The notes under the pieces were generated by a model. The model was not told the DNA's origin. It made no database searches and saw nothing but the letters and a program-made list of their open reading frames with translations. The translations under genes were made by a program, and so were the position numbers. Positions 25,610-33,429 of a stretch of DNA of 64,000 bases are shown here, piece by piece. The first letter of the stretch is position 1, and each line of letters starts with the position of its first letter. This DNA is from Hafnia alvei. Its GTDB lineage: Bacteria; Pseudomonadota; Gammaproteobacteria; Enterobacterales; Enterobacteriaceae. The stretch lies in the NCBI RefSeq assembly GCF_964063325.1, contig NZ_OZ061315.1, positions 2,542,001 to 2,606,000 on the forward strand. The letters run 5' to 3'.

Positions 25610-26569
25610 GTGAGTATTGCTATTATCATCGGCACTCACGGGGCAGCGGCTGAGCAATTGCTCAAAACCGCAGAAATGCTGCTAGGCGAACAAAGCAACG
25701 TTGCCTACATTGATTTCGTTCCCGGTGAAAATGCTGAAACGTTAATTGAAAAGTACAACGAGAGATTGACCCACTTAGATACCAATAAGGGCGTCATCTT
25801 CTTGGTTGATACTTGGGGTGGAAGTCCTTTCAATGCGGCAAGCCGTATTGTCACGGACAAAGAGCACTATGAAGTGATTACCGGCGTCAACGTTCCAATG
25901 CTGGTAGAAACGTTCATGGCTCGCGACGATGACCCTAGCTTTGACGAGTTGGTTGCATTAGCGCTGGAAACAGGCCGTGAAGGCGTCCGAGCACTGCGCG
26001 CAAAAGAACCTGAAGTTGCCAAACCACAGCCAAAACCGGCTGCGCCAAAAGCACCTCAGGCTCCGATGAGCCCAGAAGACCACATGAAGATCGGTTTAGC
26101 ACGTATCGATGACCGCTTGATTCATGGTCAGGTTGCTACTCGCTGGACAAAAGAAACTAACGTGAGCCGCATCATCGTTGTGAGTGATGAAGTTGCTGCT
26201 GACCACGTTCGCTCCACCCTGCTTAAACAGGTTGCTCCTCCAGGCGTTACCGCTCACGTGGTTGACGTCGAAAAAATGATCCGTGTTTATAACAACCCAG
26301 CTTACGGTCGTGACCGCGTCATGCTGCTTTTCACTAACCCAACCGACGTGGTTCGTTTAGTCGAAAACGGTGTGAATATCACCACTGTAAACATCGGTGG
26401 TATGGCGTTCCGTCAGGGCAAAACTCAGATCACCAACGCAGTATCCGTAGACGAGAAAGACATCGAAGCATTCAAAAAACTGGATGCACGCGGCATTGAA
26501 TTGGAAGTCCGTAAGGTCTCCAGCGATAGTCGTCTGAAGATGATGGAATTAATCAATAAAATGAACTAA
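25610..26569 (+). CDS. manX: PTS mannose transporter EIIAB component
   Basis: A 319-residue cytoplasmic protein with an EIIA domain (His10 in IIIGTHG is phosphorylated by HPr), an Ala/Pro/Lys-rich hinge (about residues 132-155) and an EIIB domain (His172 in DDRLIHGQV). It phosphorylates mannose, glucose, glucosamine and related hexoses during uptake through ManYZ. The start codon is GTG behind a strong AGGAGGT. First gene of the manXYZ operon, as in E. coli. Confidence 0.97.
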   Translation: MSIAIIIGTHGAAAEQLLKTAEMLLGEQSNVAYIDFVPGENAETLIEKYNERLTHLDTNKGVIFLVDTWGGSPFNAASRIVTDKEHYEVITGVNVPMLVETFMARDDDPSFDELVALALETGREGVRALRAKEPEVAKPQPKPAAPKAPQAPMSPEDHMKIGLARIDDRLIHGQVATRWTKETNVSRIIVVSDEVAADHVRSTLLKQVAPPGVTAHVVDVEKMIRVYNNPAYGRDRVMLLFTNPTDVVRLVENGVNITTVNIGGMAFRQGKTQITNAVSVDEKDIEAFKKLDARGIELEVRKVSSDSRLKMMELINKMN

Positions 26570-26634
26570 CGCTGAATCGCGCACTTGCCGGTTCGTGTTT
26601 TTAAACTCAGCTCTTTGGTTAGAGGAGAAGTGCA

Positions 26635-27432
26635 ATGGAGATTACAACTCTTCAGATTGTACTGATATTTATTGTTGCGTGTATTGCAGGGATGGGTTCC
26701 ATCCTTGATGAATTCCAGTTTCACCGTCCGCTGGTGGCTTGTACCCTGATCGGTATCGTTCTGGGTGACATGAAAACCGGTATCATTATCGGTGGTACTC
26801 TGGAAATGATCGCTTTGGGTTGGATGAACATCGGTGCGGCTGTTGCACCTGATGCGGCACTGGCCTCCATTATTTCCACCATTCTGGTTATCGCCGGTGG
26901 GCAAAGCGTTGGTGCTGGTATCGCACTGGCCATTCCATTGGCAGCAGCAGGTCAGGTTCTGACCATCATCGTTCGTACTATCACCGTGGGCTTCCAGCAC
27001 GCGGCTGACGGCGCGGCCGAGCGTGGCGACCTGCGTGCGATTAGCGTTCTGCACTGCTCTGCATTAATCCTGCAAGCAATGCGTATCGCAATCCCTGCGG
27101 TTGTTGTTGCAATTTCTGTAGGTACTGATGCTGTTCACACCATGCTGAATGCAATCCCTGAAGTCGTGACCACTGGTCTGGCTATCGCGGGTGGTATGAT
27201 CGTCGTAGTTGGTTATGCGATGGTTATCAACATGATGCGTGCTGGCTACCTGATGCCTTTCTTCTATTTAGGTTTCGTTACCGCTGCGTTCACTAACTTC
27301 AACTTGGTTGCGTTGGGTGTTCTGGGTCTGATGATGGCTATTCTGTATATCCAACTCAGCCCTAAATACAACAAATCTCAGGTTGTACAAGTTGCCGCCG
27401 GCGATAACGGCCTTGATAACGAATTAGACTAG
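26635..27432 (+). CDS. manY: PTS mannose transporter EIIC component
   Basis: A 265-residue polytopic membrane protein (E. coli ManY has 266), one of the two membrane subunits of the mannose PTS. Family blocks include GSILDEFQFHRPLVACTLIG and GGTLEMIALGWMNIGAAVAPDAALAS. In E. coli ManY and ManZ also serve phage lambda DNA entry and some bacteriocins. It lies 65 bp after manX. Confidence 0.97.
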   Translation: MEITTLQIVLIFIVACIAGMGSILDEFQFHRPLVACTLIGIVLGDMKTGIIIGGTLEMIALGWMNIGAAVAPDAALASIISTILVIAGGQSVGAGIALAIPLAAAGQVLTIIVRTITVGFQHAADGAAERGDLRAISVLHCSALILQAMRIAIPAVVVAISVGTDAVHTMLNAIPEVVTTGLAIAGGMIVVVGYAMVINMMRAGYLMPFFYLGFVTAAFTNFNLVALGVLGLMMAILYIQLSPKYNKSQVVQVAAGDNGLDNELD

Positions 27433-27447
27433 GAAAGGGTGAGAGAA

Positions 27448-28311
27448 ATGGTTGATACAACATCATCAGTTGCAACTCCAAAAACTGAAACGAAACTCAC
27501 CGCAGGCGACCTGCGCAGCGTATTCCTGCGCTCTAACCTGTTTCAAGGTTCATGGAACTTTGAACGTATGCAAGCATTGGGTTTCTGTTTCTCCATGGTG
27601 CCGGTTATCCGTCGCCTGTATCCAGAGAACACAGATGAACGCAGGCAGGCAATCAAGCGTCATTTAGAATTCTTCAACACACACCCATACGTTGCGGCCC
27701 CTATTTTGGGTGTTACAGCGGCGATGGAAGAACAGCGTGCGAACGGTGCTCCGATCGACGATGGTGCCATTAACGGTATCAAAGTGGGTCTGATGGGACC
27801 GTTAGCCGGTGTGGGTGACCCAATCTTCTGGGGTACCGTACGTCCTGTATTTGCAGCGTTAGGTGCAGGTATTGCGATGACCGGTAGCCTGTTGGGCCCT
27901 ATCCTGTTCTTCGTTCTGTTCAACCTGGTTCGCCTGCTGGTTCGTTACTATGGCGTAGCTTACGGTTATAAGAAAGGTGTTGATATCGTTAGCGATATGG
28001 GCGGTGGCTTCCTACAGAAACTGACGGAGGGGGCATCGATCCTAGGTCTGTTTGTTATGGGGGCCTTGGTTAACAAGTGGACGCATGTCAACATTCCACT
28101 TGTGGTATCCCGTATCACTGACCAAACCGGTCACACCACGGTAACCACGGTTCAGACCATTCTGGACCAGTTGATGCCTGGCCTGATCCCACTGCTGCTG
28201 ACCTTCGGCTGTATGTGGCTGCTGCGTAAGAAAGTCAACGCACTGTGGATCATTATCGGCTTCTTCTTCATTGGTATCTTCGGCTACTGGATCGGTCTGC
28301 TCGGTCTGTAA
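27448..28311 (+). CDS. manZ: PTS mannose transporter EIID component
   Basis: A 287-residue membrane protein of the EIID family, partner of ManY. Blocks FLRSNLFQGSWNFERMQ, GINGIKVGLMGPLAGVGDPIFWGT-type sequence and GGGFLQKLTEGASILGLFVMG are near identical to E. coli. I chose the ATG at 27448 (MVDTT) rather than an ATG-less upstream codon, because it gives the known N terminus and follows GGGTGAGAG. A perfect terminator follows, ending the operon. Confidence 0.97.
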   Translation: MVDTTSSVATPKTETKLTAGDLRSVFLRSNLFQGSWNFERMQALGFCFSMVPVIRRLYPENTDERRQAIKRHLEFFNTHPYVAAPILGVTAAMEEQRANGAPIDDGAINGIKVGLMGPLAGVGDPIFWGTVRPVFAALGAGIAMTGSLLGPILFFVLFNLVRLLVRYYGVAYGYKKGVDIVSDMGGGFLQKLTEGASILGLFVMGALVNKWTHVNIPLVVSRITDQTGHTTVTTVQTILDQLMPGLIPLLLTFGCMWLLRKKVNALWIIIGFFFIGIFGYWIGLLGL

Positions 28312-28321
28312 TCGTATGAAT

Positions 28322-28354
28322 AGCCGGATAGGGTTCGCCCTATCCGGCTTTTTT
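28322..28354 (+). terminator. Terminator of manXYZ
   Basis: GCCGGATAGGG pairs perfectly with CCCTATCCGGC around a TTCG tetraloop, then six T. It begins 10 bp after the manZ stop. Confidence 0.95.
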
Positions 28355-28374
28355 ATTTTGTGTTTGGAGTATTC

Positions 28375-28833
28375 ATGTCTTTAACTGATATCGCACTGCT
28401 GGCTTTTATCCTGCTGTTTATTCTTTACGCCGTCTATGATGAAATCATCATGCCAAGGCGTAATGGAAAAACACGCTTACAGGTTAATTTAAAACGTCGT
28501 AATAAAGCCGACAGTGGAATATTTGTTGGATTGTTAGCCATTCTTGCGTACCAAAATATTACTAATAATGGTTCTCATTTCACAACATGGTTACTCTTTA
28601 CTCTGGCAATTATCGCTATCTATGTTTTTTATATTCGCTGGCCAAAAATATTATTTAAAGAAACCGGTTTTTATTACGGTAATGTTTTTATTTTATACAG
28701 CCGAATCAAAAATATGAATATGTCAGAAGATGGCTATCTGGTTATTGATTTAGAGAAACGCAGGTTACTGATTCAAGTCGCTAAAATGGACGATTTAGAC
28801 TTAATCTTAAAGTTTTTCGTTGAGCAGAAATAA
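28375..28833 (+). CDS. yobD: DUF986 inner-membrane protein YobD
   Basis: A 152-residue membrane protein of unknown function with three hydrophobic segments near the N terminus and a soluble tail. DEIIMPRRNG and GIFVGLLAILAYQNITNNG match E. coli YobD. The ATG at 28375 gives the family N terminus after TTTGGAG. It follows manXYZ and precedes mntP as in E. coli. Confidence 0.92.
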   Translation: MSLTDIALLAFILLFILYAVYDEIIMPRRNGKTRLQVNLKRRNKADSGIFVGLLAILAYQNITNNGSHFTTWLLFTLAIIAIYVFYIRWPKILFKETGFYYGNVFILYSRIKNMNMSEDGYLVIDLEKRRLLIQVAKMDDLDLILKFFVEQK

Positions 28834-28936
28834 CCAATACGCCCTGCTGTTAATGAGATTCAGTACATTACTCCTGCTATTTGTACTGGATCTTTACTCT
28901 CCTAAAACGTTATTACTTGTCCGACACACCCCAGTT

Positions 28937-28955
28937 AATAATAATTATCATTAAC
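28937..28955 (+). promoter_or_regulatory. Fur-box-like operator upstream of mntP
   Basis: AATAATAATTATCATTAAC matches the 19-bp Fur consensus at 15 positions. It lies about 80 bp upstream of the manganese riboswitch, a plausible promoter position. E. coli mntP is known to respond to metal regulators. Confidence 0.65.
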
Positions 28956-29017
28956 ATTGATTTCCCCTGCAAAATATGCCGTTGTTATTATCTAAAGAAA
29001 TAGAGTATGATCGCCTC

Positions 29018-29205
29018 CGTCAATTTGGGGAGTAGCCGGCGTTCTAGCTGATTAATATTCAGTTTTTGAGCGCGCTCGTGTCAACATACTCGTTCCTAGC
29101 ATGGAACGTGGTGCGAGCAGCCCGCTTGCTGATCATCAGCATTCAAGCGTGGACAGGCGAGACCATAGACACGTAGCTCCGTCGTATGGTTGGGGGTGGG
29201 CTGCG
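29018..29205 (+). ncRNA. yybP-ykoY manganese riboswitch in the mntP leader
   Basis: The leader contains the family hallmark TTTGGGGAGTAGCC at about 29024-29037 and the segment CAACATACTCG before a series of hairpins ending close to the mntP ribosome-binding region. The yybP-ykoY family binds Mn2+ and turns on manganese-exporter genes, and it is present in the same place in E. coli. The exact ends are estimated. Confidence 0.8.
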
Positions 29206-29236
29206 TGTATATGGAACACCCGGCCGAGTATTTTTC

Positions 29237-29809
29237 ATGAATTTATCCGCAACAGTTATCCTCGCTTTCGGCATGTCTATGGACGCTTTCGCTGCGTCAA
29301 TTGGTAAAGGTGCCGCGCTGCACAAACCTCGTTTCCGTGAAGCATTCCGTACTGGTCTTATTTTTGGTGCCGTAGAAGCGATTACCCCGCTCATTGGTTG
29401 GGGAATTGGTCTACTGGCCAGCAAGTTCATTATGGAATGGGATCACTGGGTCGCCTTTGCCCTGCTCTTCATGCTCGGGAGTCGTATGGTTTATGAGGGC
29501 TGGAAAGGCAACCATGATGAAAATGCTGAACCAGTGCGCCGTCACGGATTCTGGCTGCTCGTCACCACGGCAATTGCAACCAGCTTAGATGCAATGGCCA
29601 TCGGCGTCGGGTTAGCCTTCCTACAGGTCAATATCCTCCACACCGCGATGGCGATTGGTTTAGCCACGATGATTATGGCGACGTTGGGCATGATGATTGG
29701 TCGATTTATTGGCCCGCTGTTAGGCAAGCGCGCAGAGATTTTGGGAGGCGTGGTACTTATCGGTATTGGCTTCTCGATTTTATATGAGCATATCGGTCCT
29801 TTCTTCTAA
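29237..29809 (+). CDS. mntP: Manganese efflux pump MntP
   Basis: A 190-residue membrane protein with six predicted helices in two related halves; it exports Mn2+. The conserved acidic residues lie in AFGMSMDAFAASIGKG and AIATSLDAMAIGVGLA. The ATG at 29237 gives the known N terminus (MNLSATV); an upstream in-frame ATG at 29186 would add 17 residues that belong to the riboswitch leader. Preceded by the Mn riboswitch and a Fur-like box, followed by a bidirectional terminator. Confidence 0.97.
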   Translation: MNLSATVILAFGMSMDAFAASIGKGAALHKPRFREAFRTGLIFGAVEAITPLIGWGIGLLASKFIMEWDHWVAFALLFMLGSRMVYEGWKGNHDENAEPVRRHGFWLLVTTAIATSLDAMAIGVGLAFLQVNILHTAMAIGLATMIMATLGMMIGRFIGPLLGKRAEILGGVVLIGIGFSILYEHIGPFF

Positions 29810-29822
29810 GAACTGACGGTAT

Positions 29823-29852
29823 AAAAATGCCCGCGTAATGCGGGCATTTTTA
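29823..29852. terminator. Bidirectional terminator between mntP and rlmA
   Basis: AAAAATGCCCGC pairs with GCGGGCATTTTT around a GTAAT loop, between two convergent genes. Confidence 0.92.
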
Positions 29853-29866
29853 TGTCACTCGAACGC

Positions 29867-30679
29867 TCAATCACGGCGATACACACGAATAGCAAAATCT
29901 GTTTCGCACTCAAATTCAGCGCTACTTTTCAATGTTTCTGCTACATCAGGCGTCGCTCGCCACGCGAAAGGCGTCATTTGCAACAAATTAGCGGCCTGCT
30001 CTCCTGGCAGCATCAGGGTGTAGGCCAGCTGTTGCTCATCAATAAGCGTGAAACCCTCAAACGTTTCAGTCTTCTCCGCATGCAGCTGTACAGAGTCATA
30101 AACTTGCGCCTTCAGTTGGTAGAGATGGCGCGGAGCCGGTGACACTGTCACAAGAATACCCTGTTGAGCAACAACACGAGCCAGCTCTTCCGCCTTGCAA
30201 GGTGCATAGATGCGAATAACAGCATCCATCGAGGCATCGGCGTAAGGCAGACGATGACTTGAAGCAACACAGAAAGAGACCGTCGGGTAACGTTTAGCCG
30301 CATAGCGAATAGCAACCTTGGCAATATCTAAGCCAAAAACCGCAATATCCCGCTCTCTAAACTGTTTTGCCACTTCAGAGGTGTAATATCCCTCGCCGCA
30401 GCCAATATCGAGAATACGACGGGTTTGAGGCGCTATATGCGTCTGAATCGCATGGCAAACGGCTTCACGCAGCGGCTGATAGTAGTTTTGATCCAAAAAT
30501 GCACGCCGCGCCTGCATCATTTCAGTACTATCCCCCGGCTGCTTGGAGTGTTTGTGCTGAACAGGCATCAGATTTACGTATCCCTCTTTTGCACAATCAA
30601 ACTGGTGATTATTGGCGCAACGCCACTGATGATCGTTTTTTTCCAGCGGTTGCTGACAAAGAGGACACTGATAAGGCAT
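29867..30679 (-). CDS. rlmA: 23S rRNA (guanine-745-N1)-methyltransferase
   Basis: A 270-residue enzyme (E. coli RlmA has 269) that methylates G745 of 23S rRNA. An N-terminal zinc finger (CPLCQQPL, then CANNHQF, so C5, C8, C21 and H25) precedes a class I SAM methyltransferase domain with ILDIGCGEGYYTSEVA. The order mntP-rlmA-cspC is the E. coli order, although a laccase-domain gene is inserted before cspC here. Confidence 0.95.
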   Translation of the reverse strand: MPYQCPLCQQPLEKNDHQWRCANNHQFDCAKEGYVNLMPVQHKHSKQPGDSTEMMQARRAFLDQNYYQPLREAVCHAIQTHIAPQTRRILDIGCGEGYYTSEVAKQFRERDIAVFGLDIAKVAIRYAAKRYPTVSFCVASSHRLPYADASMDAVIRIYAPCKAEELARVVAQQGILVTVSPAPRHLYQLKAQVYDSVQLHAEKTETFEGFTLIDEQQLAYTLMLPGEQAANLLQMTPFAWRATPDVAETLKSSAEFECETDFAIRVYRRD

Positions 30680-30853
30680 TAGATTTCCCGCATACTGACG
30701 TTAAAGCCCAACAGTCTAAATAACGCCAGCCAGCGATGCAACTGACGAAGCACCTCAAACTAACAGCAAAATACCTTACGGCCCCCTTTTCTAAAGCGCC
30801 AATAATCCCTAAGCTGAAGCCCTCAGTTTGATAAACGTCGAATAGGACAGCGT

Positions 30854-31561
30854 ATGGCAATCCCCGGTTGGCGCAACATCCCAAATATTCGTTATGGATT
30901 CGGTCACAAGACAGCGTTAATGCCGACAGTTTTAAGCCCCTATCGGGAGACGATGCCTGAGAAAAAGCAGGTACATGGGATCCGCGTAGTCGATGTAACC
31001 ACACCCAACCAAGAGTGCGGCGAATGTGATGCTCTTTATACGAGTAAACCAAACATACTGCTGACTATTCTCACCGCTGACTGCCTGCCTGTGATTTTCA
31101 GCCGCCAAGACGGCCAAGCTATAGCGGTGGCACATGCGGGCTGGCGTGGACTCATAGACGGCGTTTTAGAGCAGGTTACGAAGCGTATTTCACAAGAGGA
31201 TGATATTTCACAGTGGATGGCCGCTATCGGCCCTAGTGCAGGGGCATGCTGTTATGAAGTGGATGAACCTTTGGTCGAACGCTTTCATCAAGCGCTGCCT
31301 TATGAGTCAGCATTGATTTCACCCCGCTTCCGACATTTAGATCTCGTAGCTATTGCGCAAGCTAAACTTCATGGGCTTGGATTCGCTCATGTCGATAACC
31401 TATCTGAGTGCACTATTTGCACCCAAGAACATCAACCTGAAGCAACTCACTATTTCCGCTATACCAGTTTTCGGCGCAATGCGCATCGGCGCGAACGAGA
31501 ACCTGAGCATCCAGGAATCAAAGGCCGCAATCAGTACTCCGGCTTAATCATTCTCCCCTAG
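30854..31561 (+). CDS. PgeF/YfiH-type laccase-domain protein
   Basis: A 235-residue protein of the multicopper-polyphenol-oxidase-like (COG1496) family. E. coli YfiH/PgeF edits peptidoglycan precursors by removing wrongly added L-serine; other members act on purine nucleosides. The conserved metal-site motifs are present: QVHG (about residue 41), TADCLPV and AHAGWRG, then GPSAGACCYEV. E. coli has its pgeF near clpB, not here, so this may be a second copy; the usual one would be outside the window. The start ATG follows AGGACAG. It is divergent from rlmA and convergent with cspC. Confidence 0.85.
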   Translation: MAIPGWRNIPNIRYGFGHKTALMPTVLSPYRETMPEKKQVHGIRVVDVTTPNQECGECDALYTSKPNILLTILTADCLPVIFSRQDGQAIAVAHAGWRGLIDGVLEQVTKRISQEDDISQWMAAIGPSAGACCYEVDEPLVERFHQALPYESALISPRFRHLDLVAIAQAKLHGLGFAHVDNLSECTICTQEHQPEATHYFRYTSFRRNAHRREREPEHPGIKGRNQYSGLIILP

Positions 31562-31584
31562 CCTCCAATCTCAAAATTCAGGCA

Positions 31585-31613
31585 TAAAAAAACCCGCATA
31601 AAGCGGGTTTTTA
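31585..31613. terminator. Bidirectional terminator between the PgeF-like gene and cspC
   Basis: AAAAAACCCGC pairs with GCGGGTTTTTA around ATAAA, with A-runs and T-runs on opposite sides, so it serves both converging transcripts. Confidence 0.88.
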
Positions 31614-31628
31614 ACAGCTGACGCTGTC

Positions 31629-31838
31629 TTAGATTGCAGTTACGTTAACTGCAGATGGGCCTTTCTGGCCATCTTGGATTTCAAACTCAACGTGCTGACC
31701 TTCAGCCAGAGTTTTGAAACCGTTACCCTGGATTGCAGAGAAGTGTACGAACACATCTTTGCTGCCGTCAGCCGGGGTGATGAAACCGAAACCTTTAGCT
31801 TCGTTGAACCACTTTACTTGACCTTTGATCTTAGCCAT
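31629..31838 (-). CDS. cspC: Cold-shock-like protein CspC
   Basis: A 69-residue cold-shock domain almost identical to E. coli CspC (MAKIKGQVKWFNE start, DGQKGPSAVNVTAI end) with RNP1 KGFGFITP and RNP2 VFVHFSAI. It is constitutive in E. coli and stabilises stress mRNAs such as rpoS. It is preceded, 41 bp upstream on the same strand, by the small gene yobF, as in E. coli, so a joint transcript is likely. Confidence 0.96.
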   Translation of the reverse strand: MAKIKGQVKWFNEAKGFGFITPADGSKDVFVHFSAIQGNGFKTLAEGQHVEFEIQDGQKGPSAVNVTAI

Positions 31839-31879
31839 CTTGAGTATTTCCTTTGGATTGTTTAAACCGCCCTAGGGCG

Positions 31880-31996
31880 TTAGATAGACAAACTAGAGTC
31901 GTTACTGCTTGAGGCACTAAGATAAGAATCGGCAGAGAAGTGGTAGTCAACGCTATGGTTTTTACTCAGAACTTCTTTACTGAAAATGCCACACAT
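31880..31996 (-). CDS. yobF: Small stress protein YobF
   Basis: A 38-residue ORF on the minus strand. It starts MCGIFSKEVLSKNHSVDYHF and continues SADSYLSASSSN. The first 30 residues match the E. coli YobF sequence I recall (MCGIFSKEVLSK...), which has 47 residues; the C terminus here is shorter and serine-rich. In E. coli YobF accumulates under heat and other stresses and is co-transcribed with cspC. Position and strand are the same here. The function is unknown. Confidence 0.9.
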   Translation of the reverse strand: MCGIFSKEVLSKNHSVDYHFSADSYLSASSSNDSSLSI

Positions 31997-32302
31997 ATAC
32001 AGAACTGTACCTCGTTTTACCCAGATGCGTTATCACACACTACGTATTCAATGGCAAGCCATTTTTATCCAGTGAACGACACGTCGCACAGAAATAAAAC
32101 GGTCGGCGGAAAACTAAGCTAATCTGTGCCAAAAACTGTTGCCACTCACAGAATTATCTGCTGCATGAAACTGCTTATTTAAGCACCGATTTATGCCGTT
32201 CTCCATCTCCTCCGTCGTTATCTTTTTACTCTATTCTGAACGGAGAGTCACCTATTCCGACGATGAAATTAACTAATAATGAGTATAAAAAAGGAATGTG
32301 TG
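31997..32302. other. Intergenic region upstream of yobF
   Basis: About 300 bp that should include the yobF-cspC promoter on the minus strand. The genes that follow yobF in E. coli (yebO, mgrB) are not recognisable here. Confidence 0.4.
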
Positions 32303-32398
32303 ATGCATAATACGGTTCTACGGAGATTTATTGCAGTAACAGCAGGGAGTTTGCTAAATATTTGTTACATTCTTACCGCATGCAATGACGCTATGTAA
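32303..32398 (+). CDS. Candidate 31-residue lipoprotein-like small ORF
   Basis: ATG at 32303, 9 nt after AAGGA, opens a 31-codon frame. It has an N terminus with two arginines (MHNTVLRR), a hydrophobic stretch and the lipobox LTAC followed by only four residues (NDAM). This is the plan of a lipoprotein signal peptide with an almost absent mature part. No homologue is recognised. It could be chance, a very short lipopeptide of the entericidin or lysis-protein kind, or a leader peptide. Coding status is unproven. Confidence 0.35.
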   Translation: MHNTVLRRFIAVTAGSLLNICYILTACNDAM

Positions 32399-32754
32399 CC
32401 CTAATATGGCTTACAACCAGCGAAGCGTCCCTGACATCCCTCCCCTAAACCATAAAATGAGCCATCTCTCTGGCTAACACTATGTAGTACCACCGCTTTC
32501 TGTAGCAGAAAAATCACAATACCATTAGGTTACCAAGAAGAATTCGCTAAATGATTGGTATCCATTATTGCTCTACTTTTGATTCAGGAAAATCCGTATT
32601 TTTCCTGTTGTTTATACTTCATTCAACTTTACCCGCAATCCTATGATATAATTTATTCCTAACAATAAAATATTTGCTTCGATATAATTCTTCGATCGCG
32701 CCTCTCTACTAAAAGACTTCCAAAATTAATAACAAAATATTACCGAGAATAATA
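32399..32754. other. Intergenic region upstream of pagP
   Basis: About 355 AT-rich bases. The pagP promoter should lie here. A TGTTTAT motif near 32608 might be half of a PhoP box, but I see no clear direct repeat. No gene is supported. Confidence 0.35.
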
Positions 32755-33360
32755 ATGAAACTAGTGAAAACAGGTCGCCTGTCTATTGGTTGTCTATCGC
32801 TATTGGCGCCCGTCGTTGTTTTTGCGCAAACACCAATAACAACCAGCGAATCACCTGATACACACTCAAAGACGCAGCAAGATAGCAGCTTTTGGGGCTC
32901 GTTTACCGATCAGGTCAAACAAACTTGGCATGCCGATAATTACGAGCTGTATGTGCCGCTAAATACTTGGCACAACCGCGCCATGTATGACAAAGAGAAA
33001 ACCGACAAGTACAACGAACGCCCTTGGGGCGCGGGGTTTGGCGTCTATCGTTACGATGAAAACGATAATTGGCACTCACTGTATGCGATGGCGTTTAAAG
33101 ACTCTCACAATAAAATTGAGCCTATTATCGGCTATGGTTTTGAATGGATGTGGATCCCTGGAGACCGAGATGGTTGGCGTTTTGGTGCAGGGTATACGGC
33201 CAGTATCACCGCTCGTGATGATTACTCCTACATTCCGATTCCGCTAGTGTTACCTTTAGTATCGATTGAGTACAATCGTTTATCTATTCAAACAACGTAT
33301 ATTCCAGGAACCTACAATAACGGAAATGTCTTATTTACATGGATGCGTTGGAAATTTTAA
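32755..33360 (+). CDS. pagP: Lipid A palmitoyltransferase PagP
   Basis: A 201-residue outer-membrane acyltransferase that moves palmitate from phospholipid to lipid A, giving resistance to cationic peptides. A signal peptide (cleavage near residue 24 after VFA) is followed by a Ser/Thr-rich linker of about 20 residues longer than in E. coli, then the amphipathic helix and eight-stranded barrel. Catalytic residues are His73 (NTWHNRAMYD), Asp116 and Ser117 (AFKDSHNK). The C-terminal FTWMRWKF ends in the aromatic residue used for barrel assembly. In E. coli the gene is PhoP-controlled and located elsewhere. Confidence 0.94.
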   Translation: MKLVKTGRLSIGCLSLLAPVVVFAQTPITTSESPDTHSKTQQDSSFWGSFTDQVKQTWHADNYELYVPLNTWHNRAMYDKEKTDKYNERPWGAGFGVYRYDENDNWHSLYAMAFKDSHNKIEPIIGYGFEWMWIPGDRDGWRFGAGYTASITARDDYSYIPIPLVLPLVSIEYNRLSIQTTYIPGTYNNGNVLFTWMRWKF

Positions 33361-33388
33361 TTAATATCCTTTGAAAAATTAAGCCAAT

Positions 33389-33415
33389 AAAAAAGGAGCC
33401 GCTGGCTCCTTTTTT
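33389..33415. terminator. Bidirectional terminator between pagP and cysB
   Basis: AAAAAAGGAGCC pairs perfectly with GGCTCCTTTTTT around GCT, between two convergent genes. Confidence 0.95.
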
Positions 33416-33429
33416 GTTAAAGAATATTC

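Noticed and set aside
30609..31052. A 147-codon minus-strand frame across the rlmA-PgeF gap
   Set aside because: It runs antisense into the laccase-domain gene, overlaps the start of rlmA and matches nothing I recognise.
32600..32640. A PhoP box in front of pagP
   Set aside because: Only one TGTTTA half-site is seen; the direct repeat at 11-bp spacing is missing.
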